NCBI GenBank assembly: GCA_014529385.2
Contig: CM043952.1
Location: 151,617,057 to 151,681,056, forward strand
Origin: Adiantum capillus-veneris
Taxonomy: Eukaryota > Streptophyta > Polypodiopsida > Polypodiales > Pteridaceae
DNA length: 64,000 nucleotides
Reading direction: 5' to 3'
The notes beneath the pieces were generated by a model, which had not been told where the DNA came from, ran no database searches, and was given only the letters and a program-made list of their open reading frames with translations. The position numbers and the translations under genes are program-made. This document shows, piece after piece, positions 46,330 to 56,624 of the stretch (the first letter of the stretch is position 1; each line of letters opens with the position of its first letter).

Positions 46330-46620
46330 TAGCTGTCTAAAGAGACCATCTCATTCCAACCTAGAGTTTATCCTCCTAGTTCAGGACAGCCTATAGGGGC
46401 TCCAGAATCATCCCAGCAGGCAGGCCAGAGCTATGAACGTGGAGGCAATCATTGGGCAAGAGGTTGTCCACACAAGGGTAAACGCAAAAAGATTTTTGGA
46501 TTCTGTGTTGGACGTGCAATCGATCATGTTCTTCTGAACTATCCCAAAAATCTTGATAACAAATGGAAAGCAATGGATTTTTCCATCCTCAAGTGGATCA
46601 AAATTTGAGCCTACAATTCC
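46330..46620 (+). pseudogene. gag: E7: gag fragment with a damaged zinc knuckle
   Basis: The frame reads QAGQSYERGGNHWARGCPHK, which matches a CCHC knuckle of the CxxCGGNHWARDCP kind with the first two Cys changed. Being a gag piece to the right of the E6 pol, it belongs to a second gypsy copy or a rearrangement. Confidence 0.55.
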
Positions 46621-47456
46621 AATAAATGCGATGACTAGAGCTCAAGTTCAAGAAGCTGCCAAAACACACATGTTGAGGACAAAACAAACTACCTATACAA
46701 ACAAAATTTGAGAGGTTATCAGTACGGACTCCAAGAAAATTTTGGAAGGTAAAATGAGACAAAATGAAAGCAAAAAGGCTAAAAGAGAAAACTTCCTTAG
46801 AAACACAGTTGCAACAAGTTGGAGCAGCTAAAACATGAAAAAGAGAACAAGAATCAAATAGAAGGAGCTTTGTCATTTAAGATATCATCAAGAGATTCAA
46901 TTTTGGTGTACAAAGTTATAGAACCCTTAGTGGCTCTATTACAAGCTTACTAAGGTAGATTGAAGACCAATCAGACACTAGAACAAAGATGATTGACATA
47001 TCTACATCTTGAGGTTGAGAAGTAGAGACAGGAAATGTGCAAAAGGCTCATACAGATAGCTCAAGCTCTAATGGAGCCATAAAAACAAAATTTTTGTAAA
47101 CAATTGTGGATTCTCAACAATGGAAGCCAATTCCAAAGACAGTGGACACTAAAATCCTACATGAAATGATGTTAACTATACAATTATACAATGCACAATA
47201 AGTCTGTGCGAGTTGTTACACATTAGACCGCATCCATGGGGTGAAGTAGACAAAAACTTAGAGAAGATTGGATTGAAAATTCTTCTTTAAGAGGTTCCCT
47301 TAGAGGCAATGATATAGTATCCTTCCAAATGGTGAGTTTTATCTTGAAATCAAGGTTAGAGAACGAGGACCTAGATGCACATAAATTTGCGAAATGCAAA
47401 CGCATAGAGGATGAGATTTCCAACAAAGGTCTGAGTGAAAAAAACGAGGCAAAATT
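46621..47456. other. Degraded continuation of E7, no clear gene
   Basis: Purine-rich plus strand with many AAGAAG/CAAGAA words and no motif that I recognise. It may be the rest of a gag gene. Confidence 0.35.
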
Positions 47457-47656
47457 CCAAGATTCACAAGAAGATATTCATCTAGAGATAGATGCAAAGG
47501 ATAAGCTATCGAGTAGCTCTGAACACAAAACAAAATCAAGAGAAAAAGAGGATATTCCAAGATTCACAAGAAGATATTCTTCTAGAAATAGATGCAAAGG
47601 ATAAGCTATCAAGTAGTGCTGAACACGAAACAAAACCAAGAGGAAAAGAGGTGGTC
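47457..47656. repeat. 100-bp tandem duplication
   Basis: Units 47457-47556 and 47557-47656 both begin CCAAGATTCACAAGAAGATA and are highly similar. The period is not a multiple of three. Confidence 0.9.
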
Positions 47657-48151
47657 TTCTACAATTTTCCTAACCAAAAATTCAAAAGACAAAAATAGTA
47701 TGGTGTAAAACAAATAAGAAAACAAAAGCAAACGTGAGGAAAACTTATTCCTCTTACGCAAAACAAAACACAGTATTTGATACTCATTGGAGTAACAGAT
47801 TGTGTCAAGAACAAGATCCCATGGGGATATACAAATCCTGCTTCGAAAAAGATGAATTTAAAGAAATGAAGCAAGGCAAAAACCAAAGACACAACTAAAA
47901 CGTCATCCAGGATGAAAAATCAAAGCGAAAAAGGGAATATCAAATATTAAAACGAGCTTTGAAAGAATTTTGGACAATCAAGATGGAGAGTGAAGAGGGC
48001 TCGTACACGGACAAATTCAATGCACCCTCTCACTACAAAAAATACACAATACAAGATCGAAAGAGTGTAGTTCATCAGTAACCAATGGGAGGATTTATAT
48101 GACCCAGGGACATCTTATAATAGCCTCAAGAATGCCAACCGCATAGACTCA
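47657..48151. other. Stretch without a recognised gene, left flank of E8
   Basis: AT-rich and A-rich DNA, no motifs. The five bases before E8 would be ACTCA; the matching right TSD lies beyond the window. Confidence 0.4.
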
Positions 48152-49719
48152 TGTCATAATAACTAATACCTAATTCTCCTAAATGATTTTCTCATGTTAA
48201 ACTAATCATTTAATGTGGGAAAGTACCAAGGGAGAAAAAGCTAGAATATTCGTTAGGCTGGGAGACCGATCACAATAGGGATCCTAAGGGGGGGCCATCT
48301 GCAAAAGAGCAATGTGCATCAATGGGCTTCAAAGACCCTAAGGTTCATCCCATTAAAACTTCCAAAATGCTAAGGTTCCAAAATTCAAAGGTAACGTCCA
48401 ATGGCCAAAGTGTGGGGGAATTGGATGGTCATGGGGAAGATTAAAAAGTCTTCCCACATCCCTAGGAAGGAGGGGGCGAGCCCAATTTGTAGGGGATGAG
48501 AGAGAAACACACACACACACACACTCTTCCAAGCTCCCTTCACACAAAGGGCATAGTGGACACATGTCAGCCTCCTACCCTAGTTGCCCCCAAGGTGCTT
48601 TCAAATCCTATTGGATGGCCATAGAGGTGGACCAATAAGAATAAGGCTAGAGTAAATTTAGTTTAATTCATTTAAAAACACTTGATAAAAGAACAAATAG
48701 AAATTAAGCTCTCTAGAAGACTATTGGACAGTCTCCCAAGGGGTCCAATGAGCATTCAGCAACCCAATGGCTTGCCTGATTCCTATTGGCCAGAAGAGTA
48801 AGAGGTCCAATGAGAGTTTAATTGCATTATTTAAACACCTAAAGCTCTCACAAAAGGCGAAAGGGGGACACGTGTCACAAGGCTATCACTTATGCTTCTG
48901 AATTGTCATTGGCTAAGCTTTGCAGGGGCCAATAGGATGCCAGCGTGAGCAAATAGCAAGAGGGGTCGACCAAGAGAAAGAGGGGACTGATTTTTGCAAT
49001 GCATTATCACACACACACTCACACAAGCTCATGTGTGAAGTAAAGAAGACTATCTCCTTCTCAAGATTTAATGGAAATCTCATCATCTACTCCAAGCTTG
49101 TGAGAAGGGAGGCCTACACCAACAACTCTTGGCTTTGTGATGAAAATCCAACCAAGATCCAAGCTCTAATGCATTCTCATCTCCTCTACCATGCTAATTG
49201 CTAAGCTATGCTAAGCTATTAAGAGTGATTATCTGAGGAGACATACTTCTTTCTCGTAAGAATACTCCTTCTTACTCTCGATCTACTCTCATACCCCGCT
49301 AGCTCTCACCATCTTCAAAGGTGTGTGAGGTCTTGTGACCATGAGGGAATTGATGTTGTGTTTTCAAGTGTAAGCTTGGTGCATAAGGCTTCCATCTTCA
49401 TTGCACCAACAAGTTATTGAAGGAACACAACGTATTGTATTGTAAAATGTCTCCCTTGATGGGGGAAACGTATAATACAAAGCCTTTTGGAGGGGGGACC
49501 GGATCCATGTAAATTTGGTCCTCAATTGTTGTCAATAGCTTAATTTCTCTCTCTTTTTGAAGTATTTCTCATGCCTATCTAACTAGGTGTTATGCTTTTG
49601 TTGCTCTCTCCATCCAAGCAATCTTGCTATGCTCATTAGGAATCTATTCTTAATGAAATGCTCACTATGCCTATGTTATTTTCACCTATACACAAGTTAC
49701 TAGATCATTAAATGTTACA
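48152..49719 (+). repeat. E8 5' LTR, 1568 bp
   Basis: Starts TGTCATAATAACTA and ends AAATGTTACA. It keeps the four inverted CCAAT pairs (48610-48933) with unchanged spacing, but has lost the unpaired CCAAT found in E3 at 23742. Confidence 0.95.
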
Positions 49720-49721
49720 TT

Positions 49722-49732
49722 CGTATCAGAGC
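49722..49732 (+). other. E8 primer binding site, tRNA-Met type
   Basis: CGTATCAGAGC shortly after the LTR matches the tRNA-Met site except at its first positions (CG for GG). This is the site that is deleted in E3. Confidence 0.7.
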
Positions 49733-49878
49733 ACAAGGTTTCTCTATTCTTGCTCAAGAAGAAAGGTCCTCAAGATAACTATAAATGGTTGGTATTATTA
49801 ATTACAATTGAGTAAGTAGAATAGGAATTTTTCAGCTTTGCAGTGGGCCTGCTTCGTACAGATAACGGGGCATCACCG

Positions 49879-50171
49879 TGTTAACCCTCATGGCACACGG
49901 ACACCCATCACCTACGATGGACGCGTATTATGTATTTGGTAGAGTCAGGTACCGGGCTTGTCGGACCAATAGGGAAAGGTAGAGTGATCGCCGATGAGAG
50001 GCGCACTTTAACTTGGACATTCAAGGGATTAGTTGGTTAAGCATGGGCGCCCAAGTGTGAATGGGGTGAGCTCCTATAAAAGCCAACTAAACCTAATTTT
50101 TACTCATTCTCTCATTTGTGCAATTGAAGAGTGCTCTTGCTCCATCTCCATCTTCTTCTTCTTCACCTCCT

Positions 50172-50210
<39 letters not shown>

Positions 50211-50460
50211 GAGAGTGTGTGTGCGATCGAGCATTACGAAGGCACGATGACGGCGAAGCGGTTGAGCGCGGCACGACTGCAGCTTCTTCTTCATCGCGGC
50301 GAGGAATCCACCACGAAGGCGAGCGTAGAGCGGTGAGTGACACACCCTTTGTTTTCTTGAGCTTGCTAGTTTAGGCTTGTTGTGTGCTTGGAGCCGTTTG
50401 TGGCTCGCACACGGTGTATTGGCAAGTCCCTTGCTTCGACAGTGCGGCAAGGAGCGCACA
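49879..50460 (+). repeat. E9 5' LTR, 582 bp
   Basis: Starts TGTTAACCCTCATGG and ends GGAGCGCACA. It has a TATAAAA box at 50075-50081 in CTCCTATAAAAGCC, and a (TG)n-(AG)n microsatellite at about 50172-50209 just downstream of it. Confidence 0.95.
50075..50081 (+). promoter_or_regulatory. TATA box in the E9 LTR
   Basis: TATAAAA in a GC-richer context, identical in the right LTR near 58433. Transcription would start near 50105. Confidence 0.65.
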
Positions 50461-50464
50461 TTTT

Positions 50465-50483
50465 TGGCGCCGCTGCCGGGGAT
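50465..50483 (+). other. E9 primer binding site, tRNA-Asp type
   Basis: TGGCGCCGCTGCCGGGGAT, four bases after the LTR, matches the complement of the plant tRNA-Asp 3' end at all but one position. This primer type is typical of Tat/Athila-like gypsy elements. Confidence 0.85.
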
Positions 50484-51443
50484 ATGCCCTACACTAAGCT
50501 CGGTTAGCACTTTACGCTTCCTTGTGGTGCAATTTCTATCATAGGAAAGGCAGGGAAGGAGTGTGTGGAGATTTCTGTTTTTTGCGTTTTCTGCATTTGC
50601 TGTCAAGTTTCAATTTCTGCTTTTGTCTGCGTTTTTTCAATTTCCGCAATTTCTGCATTTTCAAGTTCGGCGTTTTCAATTTCTGCAATTTTCTGCATTT
50701 CTGCGTTTTTTTAATTTTCTGCAGTTTCTTCATTTTCTGCAATTTCTGCGTTTTTTCCTGCAATTTCTGCAATTTTCTGCAATTTCTGCATTTTTTGCAT
50801 ACCTGCGTTTTCAATTTCTGTATTTTCTGCACAAAAAAAAAAAGAAAAGTTTTTTATTTTTTCTCCAAAAAAAAAAGTTAAAAAAAAATTTTTTTTTTTA
50901 AATAAAATAAAACGGAAATCAAAAACGCGAGTGAGCGGGCGGCGAAAGTTTTTTCGAAAATAAAAAACGTGACTCTTAAAACGTACGGGTTGGTTTGTAT
51001 AAAAGATAGATCGGGATCATTTTCCCAAGCCCAAGCCCAAGCCCAAGCCCAAGCCCAAGCCTCAGTCCTCAGTCTTATGATATATACTAGACTCACTCTT
51101 ATATATATACCCTACTCCCTCAAGAGAGAATGAGAGTATGTGGGACAAGTCCTCCACTCTCCTCCTTTCTCTTCCCACTTGCACCCTTAGACTTTCTAGT
51201 TTGGGCCTAGTTCCCTACTGGAAATTGACAGTTTTAGGGACTTCGAGGGCATAGAGTGACCAAACGGAGGGCTGTAAAGCACGGCACGACCCTCTGACCG
51301 ATACGCTCGTTTTGAGCTATCACACGGCCCATTCCACGACATGCTCTAAAAAATCTAGCAAAAAAACAAACAAAAAACACGCTAAAAACTAGTCACAAGG
51401 CCTCCTAGAGCAGCTTTTTGACACCTTAGGGTATCAAAAGCAC
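50484..51443. other. E9 leader with T-rich repeats and (CCCAAG)6
   Basis: From 50570 to 50830 the leader is a degenerate repeat of TTTCTGCAATTT and TTTCTGCGTTTTC. A/T runs follow to about 50905. CCCAAG occurs six times in tandem at 51024-51059. The ORFs here arise from the repeats. The leader may hold the packaging signal, but that cannot be seen directly. Confidence 0.7.
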
Positions 51444-54400
51444 ATGCACTTACGCTCTGGGAGGGTGCTAGAACACGAGCATATTGAGGGTGCCTCTGTT
51501 CATACGGACACCCATTACCCATCCACGATAAGCTCTAGACCCTCAGCGGGGACACAAGGTAGCACCACCCAAGACCCTAAAATAGCCGCTAGTGATTCCT
51601 CCTCCGACTCAGAAATCATGGAAGCATACCCTAACCAAAACACTGAGAGAGAAGGCCATGCACCTCCTGAAGCTCCACAGCCTAGTACTAGTATGTTTAG
51701 CCGTTTCATGGAAACATTAGGTAGAGCTACTCGCTCGGAACCTGAGGCAAATGAAGCACACGAAGGGGGTGGGGAAGTGGACTCTCCTTTCACATCGCAC
51801 GTGGACCCCACACCCCCAAAGAGTGTCCATGTGGATATCCTGCCAACTTCTTACCAAGAAGGCCCTGTTGAGCTGCCTCCTTCAGAAGTTCCCTCTAGAG
51901 TACCGTTGGTGGCAAGTAAAACCACGGGGAGCAACATTGCTTCTACCTCACAAGAAACCGTTAACACGTCGACTCTAGAAGGATTGTTCATTAATGATCA
52001 TTGGACATACGACCTCCACACTGAGGTGTTGACGGATCTACACTCTGGCCACGCCTACCATGTAGGATGGATAGAGATTGTACAATCCACCTCTAGTGCC
52101 ACGAGCATCGAAGATCAACAGAAAATGATCTGTAATGTTATCCATGGCATTATTCAATCAGAAAGGCAAAACCGAGGGGTAAATATACTCTCAACTGGCC
52201 CCATGAGATTTCTGGATACGAGCAAGGCTCAACAGCCTACTCTATCTCAAATGGAGACTCCTCTAATGAGCCCCATGGACCCATCTTACGTCATTTCACC
52301 TGGGGTCTCTATGCAATCTGAGCCTCCGAGCGAAAACTTTAGCTTCCCTAACTTGGCTCAACCCTCTATCAAGGAAAACACAGTGCTCACTCCAGGGATA
52401 AGCCTGACAGAGAATGTACCGATGACATCTACGGTTAGCGCAGTGCCACTACCTAGTGTCGTAGTACCTAATATGGGGCCTCGACCATATGTGCCTCTAG
52501 CCCCTTATGCACACATGGTCCCCACACCTCCAATTGTACCACTTGCTTATGCTCCTCGAGTGCCGCTCCCTAGCTCTTATCCGAGTGGACCTATGCCCGG
52601 TTATGTTCCATATCCTGCATCATCCACACATATGCCAAGACCGGTACCCGTTCCTCTCCCACATATGATTCCAAGAGTACCTCCACCGGCCCTGCCTCCT
52701 CACATAGGTGACTTGGCAGCGTTTGCTCAAACCATAGGTCGATCTATCGCGGAAAATATGCGTCATGCATCTGATAGAGAGCCTAGAAGTAAGGCAGTAC
52801 AAATTGCCAAACTCACGCAAAAATTCAATGGGGACGAAGATGCTAGGAAACACATTGAAGTGTTTGAACAAGTATGTGATTCCTTAGGGGAACGCAACGA
52901 ACTACATAAGTGCAATGCCTTAAGCTTGACATTAAGTGGGAAGGCTGGAGATTGGTATAGGACCCTAAGGGTGGACGAGAAAACAATCTACCCTACCCTT
53001 CGAAGGTTGTTTCTAAAGGAGTACATACGAGAAGGTGTGCTTTGGGGTGTAGCATCTCAGCTACAGAAGGCCGAACGTAAGGAAGGAGAGTCAGTAAGGG
53101 ACTTCATTAGTCGTCTAAAGCACTTAAACTCTCGCTGCCCTGTAAATGAGCGCTTCAACAATAACCAACTGCTTGATCGATTCATTCGAGGGTTGAGGAA
53201 TGAAGGAATCTATAATGGACTAGTGATTAGAGGTATCACAACCTGGGAAGATGTCACTGCCAATGCAATCCAATTAGAGGACAACTTGATGATAGCAGGC
53301 ATGAGGGTGTCTACTGACACGAGATCCACTAGCTCACAAGCCATTGAGTATGAACCCATGACTGCAAAGCCCATTGCCAATGAGCCAAAGGTATTTGAGA
53401 CATTCTTGACAGACCTCACCAAGGCAATCCAAGAGTCTCTTAAGGATAATCGACCCCCTCAAAATAGTCACATGTATCCAAGAAGGGAGCAACAATGGTG
53501 TTCCATTTGCTTAGGTCCACATAGCACTAGTGAGTGCCCTACGTTTAGAGTAAAATTTAATGGAACTTGCAACGCATGTGGTAGGTATGGTCACCAAGCT
53601 AAGGATTGTTTAATGATCAAACGTATGATGGCAAATAGACCACCTGTAGCCTGGACGGATGCGCCTCGAGCTCCTGTATTGATGCCTACTCCACCCGTTG
53701 AGCAACTACCGCAACACATGGTCCCTAGATCTCAAAATGTTGTACAAGCTACACCGTTACCACCTCCTGTGCTAGGACCGCAGCCCCCGCATCCAAGAGT
53801 CGCCCCTATGAACCAAGTGGGTTGCGAGCCATCTAATGCTTATGCAGATGGTTGTGAGGAGGAAATAGACACTAGTATTGCCTACGGACTTGATACATTG
53901 GAAGAATGTCCTATATACTACATGGAAGATTGTTGGGGACAAGTCAAGCCGGTTTATCAAGCTGCTGCTCTCGCATCCAGAGGTCAAAATATCAACACCC
54001 AGGCTAGGAGGCCACCTCTTCAATGCTACGAGTGTGGGGGACCACATCGAGTAGCGGAGTGCCCTATTAGACTGCAAAAGAATGCTGCACAGATGCAAGT
54101 GAATCAAGGGAGCACGTCTGCAATGCCAATACTCACATGTAATCGTTGTGGCATAGATCACTTGATTGCCCAATGCCCCTATAACCCAAATGCGCCTAAA
54201 ATCACACCCCTGAATTTGGTCGAAATTGCTACTGTGACATCACCAATACCACCCGTCGCACCCGCTTATGCGATTACACGGTCCATGCTTCAAGGGCCAG
54301 GACATATCCTCGAAGAGAGAGATACCGCGTCAATTATCCAAGCAAAGAAAAAGAAGACACGAAGGAAGAAGTCGCAGAATACGGAAAATTCAAAGCCAAG

Positions 54401-56624
54401 TTCCAAAACAAACATAGGAACAGGAGATGAGCCCGTGTATATGAATGACCTCGAGGATGATTCAGATTCAGTCGAGACAATGGAGACTAGAACCAATACC
54501 ACAAAGGGAAAGACCGACAAAGAAAACCGTAACATGGAACCAAATGAAAACCGAATGAGAGAAAACCATAAAGAGCCTCTGAAAACACCACAAGTGTTTC
54601 CAAATCCAATCCAAGACCCCCAAGATAAACCGCAGGGGCAAAAAGGGAAGAATCGTAAAAAGAAGATTGGGACGTACCCAAACCCAGTAGACGAGATTAA
54701 GCAGGTGAAACATCTAAAAGGTTTAGTGGAGGATACTCAAAGGAAACTAGAACCAGAACCCATGCATATCAAAATTCATGACACAGTGTTTCCCACGCAA
54801 GTTCATCCACCCCACATGAACCATAGACCGTTAGCCATATCTAGTATCATCCAAGAAGGGAGTGAGGACGGGACATCAGAAAATGAGCATACACCCTTCT
54901 TGTTGGGAAGGATGTTTAACGAAGGAATACCTGATCCCATTGAGGAATATGAGATTCCATCCTCACCAGTTCCTAGTCAAGGACCTACACCCTGCAAAAC
55001 GCCAATGAATGTTGCCAAACTAGTGGACTTCATGTCTTCTGAGGTCCGAACCACGATCATAGCAAAGCTGTATGGAGATCCTGAGTTATTCCTTGCACTT
55101 CGAGCATTCCTTAACGGAGAGCTACGAACGGGATTACCGCAGTTTGCGCAACCAAATAGGCCTGACTCGATTATGATTGATGAGGAAAATCATGTGCAAT
55201 CACTTGACTTAGATGGACACGAGTCTGTGATCGAGGTACCCATTAACGAATTAGGCCAGTATTTTGAAGGCGACGAGTCTAATGTGACCCTACCCATCAC
55301 TACCAAGGGATTAACTATAAAGGGAATTCTTGATGGTGGTGCGGGAGTTAGCATCGTTACAAAAGATTGTTGGGAATCCATGGGAAAACCCCGCCTCAGT
55401 GTTACTAACATTGTGGTAAAGATGGCAAATGGTACCATAGCCAAACCTATGGGGATGCTCAAGGATCTTAAGATCAAAGTTCTAGGACACAAGGTACGAC
55501 ATACGTTCATTGTAATGGATTTCTCTAAACACCTTATGTCATATGAAATGATTTTAGGACGACCATTCATGAGGGAAGCACAAATGGTTCACGATTGGTC
55601 TAAAAATCATGTCTATTTGCAATTCCAAGACTCTGTCCTTAGAGTGGATTTGGTGACTGGTAAGGTACACCCCTTAGGGAGTAAAACCATTATTGATCAT
55701 CGCTCTGACACCACAGTTCACTCGGCCCCACTACAATATTGTTACACTTGTAAGAAGGATACAGACATTGACCAAGATTCTCCTTATATGGATGTGTTAC
55801 CGGGTATGACGGAATCAGACAATGTGGATTGGGTCCACCTAGCATCAACCATAGACACTTGGGGAAATAGGGGGACGACCTGGGTAACACCTGAGGGGGA
55901 TGAAATGCATGTACCCTTAAATATGCTACAAGCAATGCATATCGCTTCCGACAAGACTCATCCTAATGTAACGAAGAAAACATACAAGTGGGTCCCTAAA
56001 GCTTCTTTAGTGACCATAACTAGTGCTAAAAAGAAGAAGCCTTGTAAGAAACGTACCACTCGCTCCAAGAAAAGTAAGAAAATGTTGCGGTGGATCCCTA
56101 AACGACTATTGGAAGCCCAAGGCTACTATCAAGGAAATGATCAAATCTGGGTGCCAAAACGTAGATTGTGCTCTTACCTGTCACCTGGCCCATGTAAACC
56201 CAATCCTGTGGCTCCAAAACAAATTGAAAATCGCGGAAAGGAAAAAATCATGGAATGTTACACACCCGTTCTAGAGCTAGTTTGGGTACCAAAGAAAGAA
56301 CGATTTGTTCCACCTAGCTCAGGAAGGGGGGAGTCCCATGAAGATTCTAGCTCCTCATGTAATACATCCATAGAGGTAAAAGATTCTACACAGCCTCCAT
56401 CTATAGTAGTGGACCTCCATGAAGCTACCAAAGAATCCACACCTCCCAGTGTTCAAGAATCACCTAATGAACCACTTCAAGTTCGATCCTGGGAGAGTAC
56501 CTTACCACCCTTGCAACTTGACGAGGCACCTAGGGTAATAGCAAACTACTGGCAAAAATCCTCACCTATTACCAACTGGAACAATTGGTTTCAAAGGGTG
56601 ACAAGCTCATTTCAAACGGTATGA
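51444..56624 (+). CDS. gag: E9 Gag-protease polyprotein, 1726 codons, intact
   Basis: The start ATG at 51444 is the first of a fully open frame ending TGA 56622-56624. The N-terminal 350 residues are Ser/Thr/Pro-rich, and residues of about 340-425 are very Pro-rich. A Retrotrans_gag-type capsid domain covers about 460-615 (KFNGDEDARKHIEVFEQV at its start, then GKAGDWYRTL and QLLDRFIRGL). Four zinc knuckles follow: CSICLGPHSTSEC (686-698), CNACGRYGHQAKDC (709-722), CYECGGPHRVAEC (861-873) and CNRCGIDHLIAQC (899-911). A long basic/acidic linker leads to a retropepsin with D1297 in LDGGAGVSIVT and a later ILGRPFMREA block. The tail is Lys-rich with four W(V/I)PK motifs at 1516, 1550, 1569 and 1614. 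Gag would build particles and package RNA; the protease would process it. The open frame and near-identical LTRs argue for recent activity. Confidence 0.9.
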   Translation: MHLRSGRVLEHEHIEGASVHTDTHYPSTISSRPSAGTQGSTTQDPKIAASDSSSDSEIMEAYPNQNTEREGHAPPEAPQPSTSMFSRFMETLGRATRSEPEANEAHEGGGEVDSPFTSHVDPTPPKSVHVDILPTSYQEGPVELPPSEVPSRVPLVASKTTGSNIASTSQETVNTSTLEGLFINDHWTYDLHTEVLTDLHSGHAYHVGWIEIVQSTSSATSIEDQQKMICNVIHGIIQSERQNRGVNILSTGPMRFLDTSKAQQPTLSQMETPLMSPMDPSYVISPGVSMQSEPPSENFSFPNLAQPSIKENTVLTPGISLTENVPMTSTVSAVPLPSVVVPNMGPRPYVPLAPYAHMVPTPPIVPLAYAPRVPLPSSYPSGPMPGYVPYPASSTHMPRPVPVPLPHMIPRVPPPALPPHIGDLAAFAQTIGRSIAENMRHASDREPRSKAVQIAKLTQKFNGDEDARKHIEVFEQVCDSLGERNELHKCNALSLTLSGKAGDWYRTLRVDEKTIYPTLRRLFLKEYIREGVLWGVASQLQKAERKEGESVRDFISRLKHLNSRCPVNERFNNNQLLDRFIRGLRNEGIYNGLVIRGITTWEDVTANAIQLEDNLMIAGMRVSTDTRSTSSQAIEYEPMTAKPIANEPKVFETFLTDLTKAIQESLKDNRPPQNSHMYPRREQQWCSICLGPHSTSECPTFRVKFNGTCNACGRYGHQAKDCLMIKRMMANRPPVAWTDAPRAPVLMPTPPVEQLPQHMVPRSQNVVQATPLPPPVLGPQPPHPRVAPMNQVGCEPSNAYADGCEEEIDTSIAYGLDTLEECPIYYMEDCWGQVKPVYQAAALASRGQNINTQARRPPLQCYECGGPHRVAECPIRLQKNAAQMQVNQGSTSAMPILTCNRCGIDHLIAQCPYNPNAPKITPLNLVEIATVTSPIPPVAPAYAITRSMLQGPGHILEERDTASIIQAKKKKTRRKKSQNTENSKPSSKTNIGTGDEPVYMNDLEDDSDSVETMETRTNTTKGKTDKENRNMEPNENRMRENHKEPLKTPQVFPNPIQDPQDKPQGQKGKNRKKKIGTYPNPVDEIKQVKHLKGLVEDTQRKLEPEPMHIKIHDTVFPTQVHPPHMNHRPLAISSIIQEGSEDGTSENEHTPFLLGRMFNEGIPDPIEEYEIPSSPVPSQGPTPCKTPMNVAKLVDFMSSEVRTTIIAKLYGDPELFLALRAFLNGELRTGLPQFAQPNRPDSIMIDEENHVQSLDLDGHESVIEVPINELGQYFEGDESNVTLPITTKGLTIKGILDGGAGVSIVTKDCWESMGKPRLSVTNIVVKMANGTIAKPMGMLKDLKIKVLGHKVRHTFIVMDFSKHLMSYEMILGRPFMREAQMVHDWSKNHVYLQFQDSVLRVDLVTGKVHPLGSKTIIDHRSDTTVHSAPLQYCYTCKKDTDIDQDSPYMDVLPGMTESDNVDWVHLASTIDTWGNRGTTWVTPEGDEMHVPLNMLQAMHIASDKTHPNVTKKTYKWVPKASLVTITSAKKKKPCKKRTTRSKKSKKMLRWIPKRLLEAQGYYQGNDQIWVPKRRLCSYLSPGPCKPNPVAPKQIENRGKEKIMECYTPVLELVWVPKKERFVPPSSGRGESHEDSSSSCNTSIEVKDSTQPPSIVVDLHEATKESTPPSVQESPNEPLQVRSWESTLPPLQLDEAPRVIANYWQKSSPITNWNNWFQRVTSSFQTV

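Noticed and set aside
50522-50901. ORFs of about 100-120 codons on both strands rich in Phe/Cys or Lys/Gln
   Set aside because: They come from the T-rich TTTCTGC repeats of the E9 leader and have no independent support.
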